This document shows positions 1 through 8,151 of a DNA stretch of 62,711 nt, piece after piece (the stretch's first letter is position 1; each line of letters opens with the position of its first letter). The notes beneath the pieces are model-generated. The model made no database searches, was not told the origin of the DNA, and worked only from the letters and a program-made list of their open reading frames with translations. This DNA comes from Alkalibacterium kapii (GTDB taxonomy: Bacteria > Bacillota > Bacilli > Lactobacillales > Carnobacteriaceae_A). The DNA is taken from contig NZ_BJUY01000009.1 in NCBI RefSeq assembly GCF_007988865.1, forward strand, positions 1-62,711. The letters run 5' to 3'. The translations under genes and the position numbers were made by a program.

Positions 1-208
1 AAATGACGCTGCTCAGTTTTACCAGCTGAAGTTTGCTACCTTCGGCTCGTTCAGATGGCGCTGCTTGGTTTTACCAGCCGAAGTTTGCTATCTTCGGCTC
101 ATTCAAATGACGCTGCTCAGTTTTACCAGCCGAAGTTTGACACTATTGACATATTCGAGCGTCGCCATTTTTTTGAATCAACTGAAGCCTACCACTCGCA
201 TCTAAGAA
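1..208. repeat. Tandem array, family B (4 units of 52 bp)
   Basis: Four units start at 1, 53, 105 and 157, a regular 52-bp period. Each carries a block like TTTTACCAGCCGAAGTTTG. The second and first units also hold CCGAAG or CTGAAG followed by CTTCGG, so each can form a short hairpin. The last unit is diverged. The array lies beyond the 3' end of the leftward lysW gene and its terminator, and its left side is cut by the window edge. Related units recur near 56660-56850. The ORF that crosses it (55-279) looks fortuitous. Confidence 0.85.
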
Positions 209-249
209 ACCTTTATATAGAAAGAGTCGAGGGCTCTCGACTCTTCTTA

Positions 250-296
250 ATCAAAAAAGTCCAGTCGAATCATTCTTAAAGTGACTGACTGGACTT
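250..296 (-). terminator. Intrinsic terminator of lysW
   Basis: A 10-bp stem AAGTCCAGTC (257-266) pairs with GACTGGACTT (287-296). On the minus strand it is followed by a run of T, 16 nt past the lysW stop codon. It separates the transporter gene from the family B array. Confidence 0.8.
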
Positions 297-311
297 CTTT
301 ATTTAGTTTCA

Positions 312-2051
312 TTACTCTTCGTTTTTAGAAATCTCTTCTGTTGTATCAGTCTTCTTACCGAATAGATAAATCACGCCAACTACGGCGATAAGAGATATCG
401 GTAAGACTAACATGATCGATACGCCAAAGGCTGACGGAATATACCCAAACAGGATTGAAATCGCAGCGACCGCAATAGCATAAGGCAACTGTGTTTTAAC
501 GTGATCCAGAAGGTTTGAGCCTGCCCCCATCGATGACAAGATGGTCGTATCGGAAATCGGAGAAGCGTGGTCTCCGAATATGGCACCGGTCAACACAGCA
601 CCAGCTGACATGATTACGAAATTTGGATCTTCCGGATGCATCGCTGTTGCCAGAGGAATAGCCAGTGGCATCAGGATTCCCATTGTTCCATAAGAGGTTC
701 CTGTTGCGAAGGAAATGATCGCTCCCAGTAAAAATATAACTGTTGGGAGTAAAAAGGCCGGCATTGAATCACTTAATAATGAAACGAGATAGTCCGCTGT
801 ACCTAAATCTCCCATGACACCGGACAATGACCAGGCCAAAAGCAAGACGACGCCTGTGATCATGAGGGTTTTCATTCCATTGACCCAAATGTCGATTCCT
901 TTGCTGAAGTTGAAGTGACCTTCTAAGACGCCCATAACTAAGGCGATGATACTGGCAATCAGCGCTGCCTGAAACAGTACGATGGACGCATCTGATGCAC
1001 CGAAAACTTCTCTCAAGGTTTCAAAGGAAAACGGTGAGCGCTCGACTGTTTGTATGAGCGCAGTATTATCCGAATTTAAAATGGCTGTTCGACCATTCGT
1101 ATAAAAGCCGATGAAACTGAACATAATAAGCGAACCGATTGGAAGCAGAGCGTTCCAGATAGAGGGTTTCCCTTTAGCGACAACTTCCATTTCGTCATCG
1201 TTATTGTCTAGATGAGAATCTTTAGCTATAAGTTCATGGGTATCGCGCGAACGTTCCTGGGCTTTTTTCATAGGACCAAATTCTCTCAAAGTAATTGATG
1301 TGACGAATACGAAAACAAGCATCAATATATTGTAAAAGCGGTAAGGAATCGTCTGCAAAAAGATACCATAGGCGTTGACGTTTTGGCCTATTGACTGATA
1401 TGCGTCATTGATAAGCCCGACTTCATAACCGATCCAGGTCGAAATAAGGGCGATCCCAGCAATTGGTGCCGCTGTTGCATCGATCACAAAAGCGAGTCGT
1501 TCACGTGACATTTTCATTTTGTCTGAAACAGGACGCATGATTGGACCTACGATCAGTGCATTGGCATAATCATCGAAGAAAATCAGCAGGCCTAATGCCC
1601 AGGTAATGATCTGCGTGCTGACCGGTCCCTTTGCTCGTTTGGCAAGACTTTCAGCGATTTCTCTCGCGCCGCCAGTGGATGTTATCAGGGCGATCAGTCC
1701 GCCAATGGCCAGTACTTGAAGAATGATTCCCGCGTTCCAGGGATCTGACAGTGACATCAGAATATAATCAACGATATCTGTGAAACCATACAGTACCCCT
1801 AAAAGGATATTTTCCCCGCCAGCGTACTGGATGATGATTGTTCCACTGAAGATGCCTAAAAACAGGGACAGGATTACATTTTTAGTTACAAAAGCCAGGA
1901 TGATAGCGACGATCGGCGGAATCAGCGTCAAAGGCCCCATCGACTGCACGAGGTTCATTTCCGTTTCTGCAGCAAATGCAGTCATGGGATCAAGCCACAC
2001 GGCACCTCCTAAAGCCAGCAAACTGATAAAATGTCTAAACCGTTTATTCAT
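312..2051 (-). CDS. lysW: NhaC-superfamily transporter, predicted lysine permease LysW
   Basis: A polytopic membrane protein of 579 residues in the Na+/H+ antiporter NhaC superfamily, with about 12 hydrophobic segments and the motifs LIFFDDYANALIVGP and FGDHASPISDTTILSSMGAG. The N-terminus (MNKRFRHF...AFA) looks like a signal sequence. I chose the ATG at 2051 because GGAGAA lies 5 nt upstream; an upstream in-frame ATG lacks such a site. The leader is a clear lysine riboswitch. From comparative work on the LYS element (Rodionov and colleagues, 2003), NhaC-like proteins under this switch are predicted lysine transporters called LysW. Family membership is seen in the sequence. The lysine substrate is inferred from regulation, and plain Na+/H+ antiport remains the alternative. 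Confidence 0.85.
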   Translation of the reverse strand: MNKRFRHFISLLALGGAVWLDPMTAFAAETEMNLVQSMGPLTLIPPIVAIILAFVTKNVILSLFLGIFSGTIIIQYAGGENILLGVLYGFTDIVDYILMSLSDPWNAGIILQVLAIGGLIALITSTGGAREIAESLAKRAKGPVSTQIITWALGLLIFFDDYANALIVGPIMRPVSDKMKMSRERLAFVIDATAAPIAGIALISTWIGYEVGLINDAYQSIGQNVNAYGIFLQTIPYRFYNILMLVFVFVTSITLREFGPMKKAQERSRDTHELIAKDSHLDNNDDEMEVVAKGKPSIWNALLPIGSLIMFSFIGFYTNGRTAILNSDNTALIQTVERSPFSFETLREVFGASDASIVLFQAALIASIIALVMGVLEGHFNFSKGIDIWVNGMKTLMITGVVLLLAWSLSGVMGDLGTADYLVSLLSDSMPAFLLPTVIFLLGAIISFATGTSYGTMGILMPLAIPLATAMHPEDPNFVIMSAGAVLTGAIFGDHASPISDTTILSSMGAGSNLLDHVKTQLPYAIAVAAISILFGYIPSAFGVSIMLVLPISLIAVVGVIYLFGKKTDTTEEISKNEE

Positions 2052-2083
2052 TATTCTTCTCCAATCTAAAAATTTATATAAAA

Positions 2084-2289
2084 AAGCACCCAAGGGACCA
2101 TATCCTTAGATGCTTTAAAAGCGCATGTTTAAGGATAGTGCTCCACGCAAGCGTGACAGTCATACGCTTATTAAACGTATGGCCAGAAAAACGGATCGAC
2201 ATGCCATTCTCCTTCGGCAAAGAATCCTTTCCTGTCATTCCCCGGCAGTCGTGCCTCCAGACAGTACTCTTAGACTTTGCGCCCCTATC
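2084..2289 (-). promoter_or_regulatory. Lysine riboswitch (L-box) with terminator/antiterminator
   Basis: Read on the minus strand from 2289, the leader has the L-box hallmarks in order: GATAG of P1, GGGGCGC, AAGAGTA, AGGAAAGG, GCCGAAG, ACTGTCAC and TGGAGCACTATC closing P1. The expression platform is explicit. A 12-bp terminator stem (2084-2115) is followed by T6. An alternative pairing of TATCCTTA (2130-2137) with TAAGGATA (2101-2108) uses both the P1 3' strand and the terminator 5' arm. Lysine binding should hold P1 and let the terminator form, turning off the transporter. Aptamer about 2133-2289. Confidence 0.93.
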
Positions 2290-2314
2290 TTATTTTCTAT
2301 TTTCAACAAAGTAC

Positions 2315-2343
2315 AGTCTAACTCATTTACAAGTGAGTTTCAA
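2315..2343 (-). promoter_or_regulatory. Candidate promoter of the lysW leader
   Basis: On the minus strand TTGAAA (2338-2343), a 17-bp spacer and TAGACT (2315-2320) stand about 25 bp before the aptamer. The -10 box matches only 4 of 6 positions. Its placement just before the riboswitch supports it. Confidence 0.5.
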
Positions 2344-2429
2344 GGTCAAATTGAGACCTCTCAGATTTTTTGAGTCAAAGGGTTGTGTTCATGCGTTTTA
2401 GACTGGTTTTTAATGCTGGCAGAAAGGCA

Positions 2430-3092
2430 TCAATCAGTATGCAGCTTTTGATTTAAAAGAATTGGAACAAACTGTTCTGCCTTTTCATCATATCTTTCCA
2501 CTTGGCCTGACCCTATATCAAAGCGCCAGCCTTCAAGCTCGAGTCTTCCATCTGCTAGTCGTTCATTTATAAACGCGTACTCTTTTAAATGTTCCACCTG
2601 TTCCAGAACGTTACGCTCTTCCATCACTTTTGCTTTTTCTTTCGCTGATTTATCCGATGCTTCCCGGGTCACTTTTTCACTTAACTCTTCTAATGATTTC
2701 AGATAATGTTTTGTAAAGGGCAGTTCACTTAACCCTTTCTCTCCAGAAAGTGCGGCAGCGCATCCGCCGCAGTTGGAGTGTCCGCAAACAACAATGGATG
2801 ACACTTTTAAAACCAGCACAGCAAATTCAATGGCAGACATCGTTGTTGGATCCACCTCATTTTTACTCAAAGACGGCACCTTGTTAGCGATATTTCTTAA
2901 TACAAAAATTTCTCCCGGCTCAGCATTCAAGATGACTTCAGGACTTACTCTGGAATCTGAACAGCCGATATAAAGGATATCCGGATTCTGCTTGGTTTCA
3001 AGTGTATGATAGACCCGTTCTCTTTTTTTGTACGTGTCTGTTTGAAAAGATTCCAGTCCCCGTTTGATTTTAACTTCCACTTCTTCTTTCAT
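2430..3092 (-). CDS. Beta-class carbonic anhydrase
   Basis: A zinc enzyme of 220 residues that interconverts CO2 and bicarbonate in the cytoplasm. The family signature is complete: C44-S-D46-S-R48 in YIGCSDSRVS, and H105-x-x-C108 in CGHSNCGGC, giving Cys/His/Cys zinc ligands and the Asp/Arg dyad. The length is usual for bacterial beta-CAs. I prefer the ATG at 3092 (MKEEVEVKIK) over the ORF opening at 3116, because GGAAGGA sits about 7 nt upstream of it. The gene appears monocistronic. Bicarbonate supply for carboxylation and pH homeostasis would fit, but no neighbour points to a specific pathway. Confidence 0.93.
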   Translation of the reverse strand: MKEEVEVKIKRGLESFQTDTYKKRERVYHTLETKQNPDILYIGCSDSRVSPEVILNAEPGEIFVLRNIANKVPSLSKNEVDPTTMSAIEFAVLVLKVSSIVVCGHSNCGGCAAALSGEKGLSELPFTKHYLKSLEELSEKVTREASDKSAKEKAKVMEERNVLEQVEHLKEYAFINERLADGRLELEGWRFDIGSGQVERYDEKAEQFVPILLNQKLHTD

Positions 3093-3205
3093 CCAAAATT
3101 CCTTCCATAAAAACATTTAATGTAAAGTCGTTATTACTTTTATTGTCGTATTTACTGCTTCACTCGATAAGGTTCACCGATGCAGATCGTCAATTGATGA
3201 ATAAT

Positions 3206-3367
3206 TCAGTTATCTTCATCCTGTATGTTTTCTTCCGTTTTAGATCTATAGGCCTGATCGATTTTCTTCCCTACAATAAAGAATGTCGCGAATAACCCTG
3301 ATACAAACGCAACGACACTTCCTAAAATAGAGACAGTAGTGATGATCACTTTTTTCATTCTGCTCAT
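3206..3367 (-). CDS. Small single-pass membrane protein (53 aa)
   Basis: A short ORF from ATG at 3367 to TGA at 3206, preceded by a strong ribosome binding site (GGGAGGG, 8 nt upstream). The peptide starts MSRMKKVIITTVSILGS, has one hydrophobic segment (about residues 7-33) and a charged acidic tail ending in EDN. The shape is that of a membrane-anchored peptide with a cytoplasmic or extracellular charged tail, somewhat like YtxH-type proteins. I do not recognise the family. It sits between gcvPB and the carbonic anhydrase gene on the same strand, so it could be read with the gcv operon. Confidence 0.6.
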   Translation of the reverse strand: MSRMKKVIITTVSILGSVVAFVSGLFATFFIVGKKIDQAYRSKTEENIQDEDN

Positions 3368-3426
3368 AGTTTATACCCTCCCTGAAGAAACTGTATAATA
3401 ACATGAATAGTTGTTTCTATAATGTC

Positions 3427-4902
3427 TTACTTCGCTTCGATCTCTTTCTGATATTTTACGACAGGTTTTCTTGCGGCTGTCACTTCATCCAGTCGTTTGA
3501 CTGACTTTGTGTAAGGTGCTCCGGTAACCTTTGCTGGATCATCTTTGACATCCTGAACGATTTCAATCAGTGCTTCCGCAAAGGCGTCGAGGGTTTCTTT
3601 GGATTCCGTTTCCGTCGGTTCGATCATCAGACATTCATCCACGATCAGCGGGAAATATACGGTAGGTGCATAAAAGCCGTAGTCCAGCAGGCGCTTGGCA
3701 ATATCCAGTGTTCTGACGCCCAGTTGTTTCTGACGGCTGCCGCTCAACACGAATTCGTGTTTGCAGATCGATTCAAATGGTGTATCGAAATAAGGTTCCA
3801 GTCTCTTTTTCAAATAATTGGCATGCAGGACTGCATCTTCAGAAACTTGCTGCAATCCTTCTGACCCCATTGAACGAATGTAGGCATAAGCCCGAACATT
3901 GACGCCAAAGTTGCCGTAATATCCTTTGACGCGTCCGATCGAATTTTTATCTGGGTCCGACAGCTTGTAATCCTCTTCGTCTTTTTCAATGCGTGGAGAC
4001 GGTAAATATTCAGTTAAGTAGTCCACTACGCCGATCGGTCCGGAGCCCGGTCCGCCGCCACCATGGGGGGTGCTGAATGTTTTGTGTAAATTCAGGTGAA
4101 CCACATCAAAGCCCATTTCTTTGGGTGTTGATTTCCCTAAAATCGCATTGGCATTGGCACCGTCATAGTAAAGCAACCCGCCTGCTTCGTGAACGATCTC
4201 AGCAATCTCCACGATATCGACTTCAAACAAACCAAGGGTGTTGGGATTGGTCAGCATCAGTCCGGCAGTGTCTGGTCCCACTGCTTCTTTCAGTGCTTGA
4301 ACACTGACTCGTCCTTCTTTATTGGATTTGATTTCAACGACATCAAAACCTGCCACCACCGCGCTGGCTGGGTTCGTTCCGTGAGCGGAATCGGGCACCA
4401 AGATTTTAGTGCGTTTTTCTCTCTCTCCGTTAGCTTCATGATAGGCTTTGAAAATCAAAAGCCCAGCCCATTCGCCTTGGGCACCGGCTGCGGGTTGAAG
4501 GGAGATCGCATCCATTCCGGTCACTTCTTTTAAATTTTCTTCCAGACGATACATCAGTTCCAGTGCACCCTGGGCTGTGGCTTCCGGCTGCAGGGGGTGG
4601 ATATTTGAAAAGCCACTGTAACGTGCAATGTCTTCGTTCACCTTTGGATTATATTTCATGGTACAGGAACCGAGTGGATAAAAGCCTGTTTCAACACCAA
4701 AGTTTTTATTCGACAGGGCTGTATAGTGACGCATGACCTGGAGTTCAGACAGCTCAGGCAATTCAGCAGGTTCACTTCGTTCTAAGTGAGACGGAAGGAT
4801 ATCTTTGATCGCTGTCTTTTCAATCGATGATTCCGGGAGACTGTATGCCTTGCGTCCTTTTTTGGAAATCTCAAAGACTAAATTGTTATAAGTTGAGTGC
4901 AT
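3427..4902 (-). CDS. gcvPB: Glycine dehydrogenase (decarboxylating) subunit 2
   Basis: The PLP-binding half of the two-subunit P-protein of the glycine cleavage system (491 residues). It decarboxylates glycine and passes the aminomethyl group to the lipoyl arm of GcvH. The PLP lysine lies in [14 protein letters not shown], near the middle, and the typical [10 protein letters not shown] segment is near the N-terminus. The ATG directly abuts the stop of gcvPA, with GAGG inside the end of gcvPA, so the two subunits are probably translationally coupled in a 1:1 ratio. It is the last gene of gcvT-gcvH-gcvPA-gcvPB. No terminator is obvious before the small ORF downstream. Confidence 0.97.
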   Translation of the reverse strand: MHSTYNNLVFEISKKGRKAYSLPESSIEKTAIKDILPSHLERSEPAELPELSELQVMRHYTALSNKNFGVETGFYPLGSCTMKYNPKVNEDIARYSGFSNIHPLQPEATAQGALELMYRLEENLKEVTGMDAISLQPAAGAQGEWAGLLIFKAYHEANGEREKRTKILVPDSAHGTNPASAVVAGFDVVEIKSNKEGRVSVQALKEAVGPDTAGLMLTNPNTLGLFEVDIVEIAEIVHEAGGLLYYDGANANAILGKSTPKEMGFDVVHLNLHKTFSTPHGGGGPGSGPIGVVDYLTEYLPSPRIEKDEEDYKLSDPDKNSIGRVKGYYGNFGVNVRAYAYIRSMGSEGLQQVSEDAVLHANYLKKRLEPYFDTPFESICKHEFVLSGSRQKQLGVRTLDIAKRLLDYGFYAPTVYFPLIVDECLMIEPTETESKETLDAFAEALIEIVQDVKDDPAKVTGAPYTKSVKRLDEVTAARKPVVKYQKEIEAK

Positions 4903-6267
4903 CTATTTTACCTCCTCTGTTAGGACATCGATCAAGGTATCCATTTCTTCTTTTGTACGTTTTTCAGTCACGCATAAAAGTAGGACATTGTCTTTATTTA
5001 AATAGTCAGAAACGTCATAGCCTGATACTATTTTTTTATCCAGCAGTTTTTCTGCAATATCTTTTAAGGGCGTACTGCACTGCACGACAAACTCATTGAA
5101 AAAGGCATCATCGGAAAGGATGGCCATTCCTTTTTCTTTCAATCGGTTTTTCACATAATGGGCGTGGTTCAGATTTTGCTGAGCCATCTCCACAAGTCCT
5201 TCCTTACCAAGGGTAGACATGAAAACCGAACTCGCCAGCGCAGTCAGCGCCTGATTCGAACTCATATTAGATGTTGCTTTGTCACGCCTGATATGCTGTT
5301 CCCGTGTCTGGAGAGTCATGACAAATCCGCGTTTGCCTTCTTTATCGGAGGTTTGACCCACGATACGTCCGGGAACTTTACGCATGTATTTCTTTTTCAC
5401 AGCAAAGTAACCACAATGCGGTCCGCCAAAATTCATCGGCAGACCTAAAGGTTGCGTGTCACCGACGACAATATCAGCACCAAGTGCCCCTGGGGATTCC
5501 AGCAATGCCAGCGCCAAGGGATTGGCCATTACGATGAGTAGAGTTTTAGTTGTCTCACATAACTCTTTCACGGCTTTCAAGTCTTCTATGCTTCCGTAAA
5601 AATTCGGATACTGGATGATCACCGCAGCTGTCTGGTCGCTGAGCATTTTTTCCAATACTTTTATATCCGTATAAGTTTGATCGACCCCAGCTGCTTTCAC
5701 GTGATATTCCATACCGTATGCATAAGTGTCTACGACTTCTTTTGCCTGAGGATGGATCGCCCCAGAATAAATAATTTCATTTTTTTTGGTTGCTGATACA
5801 GCAAGATTACACGCTTCGCCTAAAGACGTGAAGCCATCGTAAAGGCTGGAGTTGGCAACATCCATACCTGTCAGTTCGCAGATCATCGACTGAAATTCAA
5901 ATAGCGCCTGGAGTTCTCCCTGGCTCGCTTCAGGCTGATAGGGGGTGTAAGCGGTCATGAATTCCGAGCGTAAAAGCACATGATCGACAACACTTGGAAT
6001 AAAATGATCATAGGTTCCAGCCCCTAAAAAGTAAGCGTGCGACTCTGCTGAGATGTTTTTGTCGGCCAGTTTTTTCATATGTTCAGTTAAAGCTTGTTCA
6101 CTCAAGGCTTCTTTTAATTCTACAGCTTTATCCTCAGTTGCCCGAATCGATTCAGGTATGTCTTTGAAAAGATCATCGATCGATGCTGCTCCTATCGTGT
6201 CCAGCATTTCTTTTCGGTCCTCACTCGTTGTTGGTAAATAGCGGTGCTGTTTTTTCAAATCGCTCAC
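4903..6267 (-). CDS. gcvPA: Glycine dehydrogenase (decarboxylating) subunit 1
   Basis: The N-terminal-type subunit of the split P-protein (454 residues), which pairs with GcvPB to form the active decarboxylase. Recognisable stretches are HRYLPTTSEDRKEML at the start, YTPYQPEASQGELQALFEFQ, and GDTQPLGLPMNFGGPHCGYFA. The split arrangement is normal in Firmicutes. The start ATG follows an AAAGGAG-like site. A strong intrinsic terminator separates it from gcvH upstream, so expression of the P subunits may depend on readthrough or on an unseen promoter. Confidence 0.97.
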   Translation of the reverse strand: MSDLKKQHRYLPTTSEDRKEMLDTIGAASIDDLFKDIPESIRATEDKAVELKEALSEQALTEHMKKLADKNISAESHAYFLGAGTYDHFIPSVVDHVLLRSEFMTAYTPYQPEASQGELQALFEFQSMICELTGMDVANSSLYDGFTSLGEACNLAVSATKKNEIIYSGAIHPQAKEVVDTYAYGMEYHVKAAGVDQTYTDIKVLEKMLSDQTAAVIIQYPNFYGSIEDLKAVKELCETTKTLLIVMANPLALALLESPGALGADIVVGDTQPLGLPMNFGGPHCGYFAVKKKYMRKVPGRIVGQTSDKEGKRGFVMTLQTREQHIRRDKATSNMSSNQALTALASSVFMSTLGKEGLVEMAQQNLNHAHYVKNRLKEKGMAILSDDAFFNEFVVQCSTPLKDIAEKLLDKKIVSGYDVSDYLNKDNVLLLCVTEKRTKEEMDTLIDVLTEEVK

Positions 6268-6305
6268 TCCTTTTCTTACCTTTGCTTATTTATTATTCAT
6301 ATTTA

Positions 6306-6352
6306 TAATAAAAAGGTAGAAAGAAAAGGTCTTTTTGACCCCTTCTTTCTAC
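6306..6352 (-). terminator. Intrinsic terminator between gcvH and gcvPA
   Basis: On the minus strand a 16-bp stem (GTAGAAAGAAGGGGTC-type arm at 6337-6352 with 6316-6331) and a 5-nt loop are followed by a T-rich tract. It lies just after the gcvH stop and before gcvPA, inside what should be one operon. Confidence 0.8.
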
Positions 6353-6362
6353 AAATCCTCGT

Positions 6363-6749
6363 TTATAACGTTTCAAGGTAGTCCTGATATGCTTTTTCAT
6401 CCAATAAATGTGATGTGTCCACTGCTTGATTTGACTGCAGTTCAATGAGCCAGCCTTCACCATAAGGAGATTCATTCATTTTCTCAGGCTCGTCTTCCAG
6501 ACTGCTGTTTACCTTTGAAACCGTTCCTCCTACAGGTGCAAAGATTTCCGACGTCGATTTAACAGATTCGACGGTCGCAAACTCATCTTCTTCAGACAAA
6601 TCAGTATTCAGCTCAGGTAGTTCAACAAAAACAATGTCTCCAAGCTGCTCGACAGCATAGGCAGTGATCCCGATACGCACATAGTCTTCATTGATGAGTT
6701 CGATCCATTCATGTTCTTTTGTGTAAAATAGTTTAGCTGTGTGTGTCAT
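6363..6749 (-). CDS. gcvH: Glycine cleavage system H protein
   Basis: The lipoyl carrier of glycine cleavage (128 residues). It shuttles the aminomethyl group from P-protein to T-protein and is reoxidised by dihydrolipoamide dehydrogenase. The lipoylation site is Lys64 in ATVESVKSTSEIFAP, followed by the PVGGTVSKVN turn typical of the family. The length is normal. It lies 25 nt after gcvT. In many Gram-positives GcvH is also the relay protein for lipoate transfer to other enzymes. No lipoate ligase or L-protein gene is in this window. Confidence 0.97.
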   Translation of the reverse strand: MTHTAKLFYTKEHEWIELINEDYVRIGITAYAVEQLGDIVFVELPELNTDLSEEDEFATVESVKSTSEIFAPVGGTVSKVNSSLEDEPEKMNESPYGEGWLIELQSNQAVDTSHLLDEKAYQDYLETL

Positions 6750-6774
6750 TTTTTATTCTCCTTTTATAGTGATG

Positions 6775-7887
6775 TTATTTTTTTAAAAAATTCTTTTTGG
6801 CGACTTCAGCTTCCACCTTGTTTTTTCTAATTTGTATTTTCACAGTGTCGCCCAGTTTGATACCAGCTTTTTTGATACGCATGAATCCGATGCTTTTACC
6901 TAAGGTCGGCGACTGGGTCCCTGAGGTAACGACACCGATCTCTTCATCATTTTCATTGAATACAAGGTATCCTTCGCGAGCAATCCCTCTGCCCTTTACT
7001 TCAAAGCCTCGGGATAAATAAGTCGTCCCCGTCTCTTTCTGTTTTTCAAGTGCTTTCTGGCCGATAAAGGGTTCTTCTTTGTTCCATTTCACAAAAAACT
7101 TGAGCCCGGTCTCCAGTGGCGTCACTTTTTCACTAAGGTCCTGACCGTACAGCGGCAATCCAGCTTCAAGGCGCAACGTATCTCGTGCACCAAGACCGCA
7201 TTCTTTGAGCTGATACGGTTCGCCTGCTTTTAAGAAAGCTTTCCAGAGTGTTTCCGTCTGATCCCATTTCAGATAGCACTCAAAACCGTCTTCACCAGTA
7301 TAGCCTGTCCGTGCTATCAGAACATCGTCTAAGTCTTCAGTAAAAAAGTGCTGATGGAAATGATAACTATCGATACCCAAAGCTTCATTTCCAAAGATTT
7401 CTGAAACGACAGCCTTAGCTTTAGGCCCCTGGATAGCGATCAGGCCGATATCTTTTGACAAATCACTCAGCTCGACAGCTGCTTCTTTATGTTCAATGAG
7501 CCACTGCCATATTTTTTCTGTATTCGCTGCGTTGGGTGTCAGCAGAAAGTCTCTTTCAGTCAGTTTGAAAACAAGGATATCATCCAGTATCCCACCCGAT
7601 TCATCCGTCACCAGGGTATAGATCGCCTGGTCGACTGCCATTGTTTTTGTATCATTAGTGACCAGTTTATTCAGCCAGTCTGCCGCTTGTTCGCCTGAAA
7701 CTTTGATTTCCCCCATGTGAGACACATCAAACATACCGGCATGCTCACGAACGGCCTGGTGTTCTTCTCGCAGTTTAGTGAACTGGACGGGTAATGCCCA
7801 TGATCCGAAATTGATCAGTTTAACTTTTTGTTCTGTGTAATACGGGTATAAAGGCGTGCGTTGTAACTCCGTTTCTTCGTTTGCCAA
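6775..7887 (-). CDS. gcvT: Aminomethyltransferase (glycine cleavage T protein)
   Basis: The T protein (370 residues) transfers the methylene carbon from aminomethyl-lipoyl GcvH to tetrahydrofolate, releasing ammonia and giving 5,10-methylene-THF. Family marks include the N-terminal REEHQAVREHAGMFDVSHMGE, the folate-binding GYTGEDGFECY segment, and GARDTLRLEAGLPLYGQDL. A GGAGGGATAGCTTTGGC context upstream of the ATG supplies the binding site. It is the first gene of the gcv operon. I looked for a glycine riboswitch in the 260-bp leader and saw none. Confidence 0.97.
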   Translation of the reverse strand: MANEETELQRTPLYPYYTEQKVKLINFGSWALPVQFTKLREEHQAVREHAGMFDVSHMGEIKVSGEQAADWLNKLVTNDTKTMAVDQAIYTLVTDESGGILDDILVFKLTERDFLLTPNAANTEKIWQWLIEHKEAAVELSDLSKDIGLIAIQGPKAKAVVSEIFGNEALGIDSYHFHQHFFTEDLDDVLIARTGYTGEDGFECYLKWDQTETLWKAFLKAGEPYQLKECGLGARDTLRLEAGLPLYGQDLSEKVTPLETGLKFFVKWNKEEPFIGQKALEKQKETGTTYLSRGFEVKGRGIAREGYLVFNENDEEIGVVTSGTQSPTLGKSIGFMRIKKAGIKLGDTVKIQIRKNKVEAEVAKKNFLKK

Positions 7888-7957
7888 AGCTATCCCTCCA
7901 TACGTCTCTTCTGACAGACATATTTTTTAACGATCAAGTACCTGTCATTGCATTTCT

Positions 7958-7985
7958 ATTTTACCACGATTCAATCACTTCTGAA
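7958..7985 (-). promoter_or_regulatory. Candidate gcv operon promoter
   Basis: On the minus strand TTCAGA (7980-7985), a 16-bp spacer and TAAAAT (7958-7963) lie about 70 bp before gcvT. The -35 box is weak, so an activator may be needed. Confidence 0.4.
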
Positions 7986-8151
7986 ACTTTAATAATTTCT
8001 TTCTTCAGTTGACAGGAACATATCACTACCTTCCCTTAAACTTGAATTTCTATGGCTGCTTTTCAAAATAAACGGTCTGACCTGCCTTCTCTTTTAGGTC
8101 TGGCGGGGACTTGTGCTATACTTGAATTACATTTCAAGGAGGACGATTATT

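Noticed and set aside
55-279. 74-residue ORF at the left end
   Set aside because: It runs across the 52-bp repeat units and into the lysW terminator, has no ribosome binding site, and the protein follows the repeat period.
2125-2401. Two small plus-strand ORFs upstream of lysW
   Set aside because: They lie antisense to the lysine riboswitch, whose conserved elements explain the sequence, and have no start signals.
7888-8112. Glycine riboswitch before gcvT
   Set aside because: I searched the minus strand for the conserved GGAGAG and CACCGAAG-type cores and the linker typical of the tandem aptamer and did not find them.
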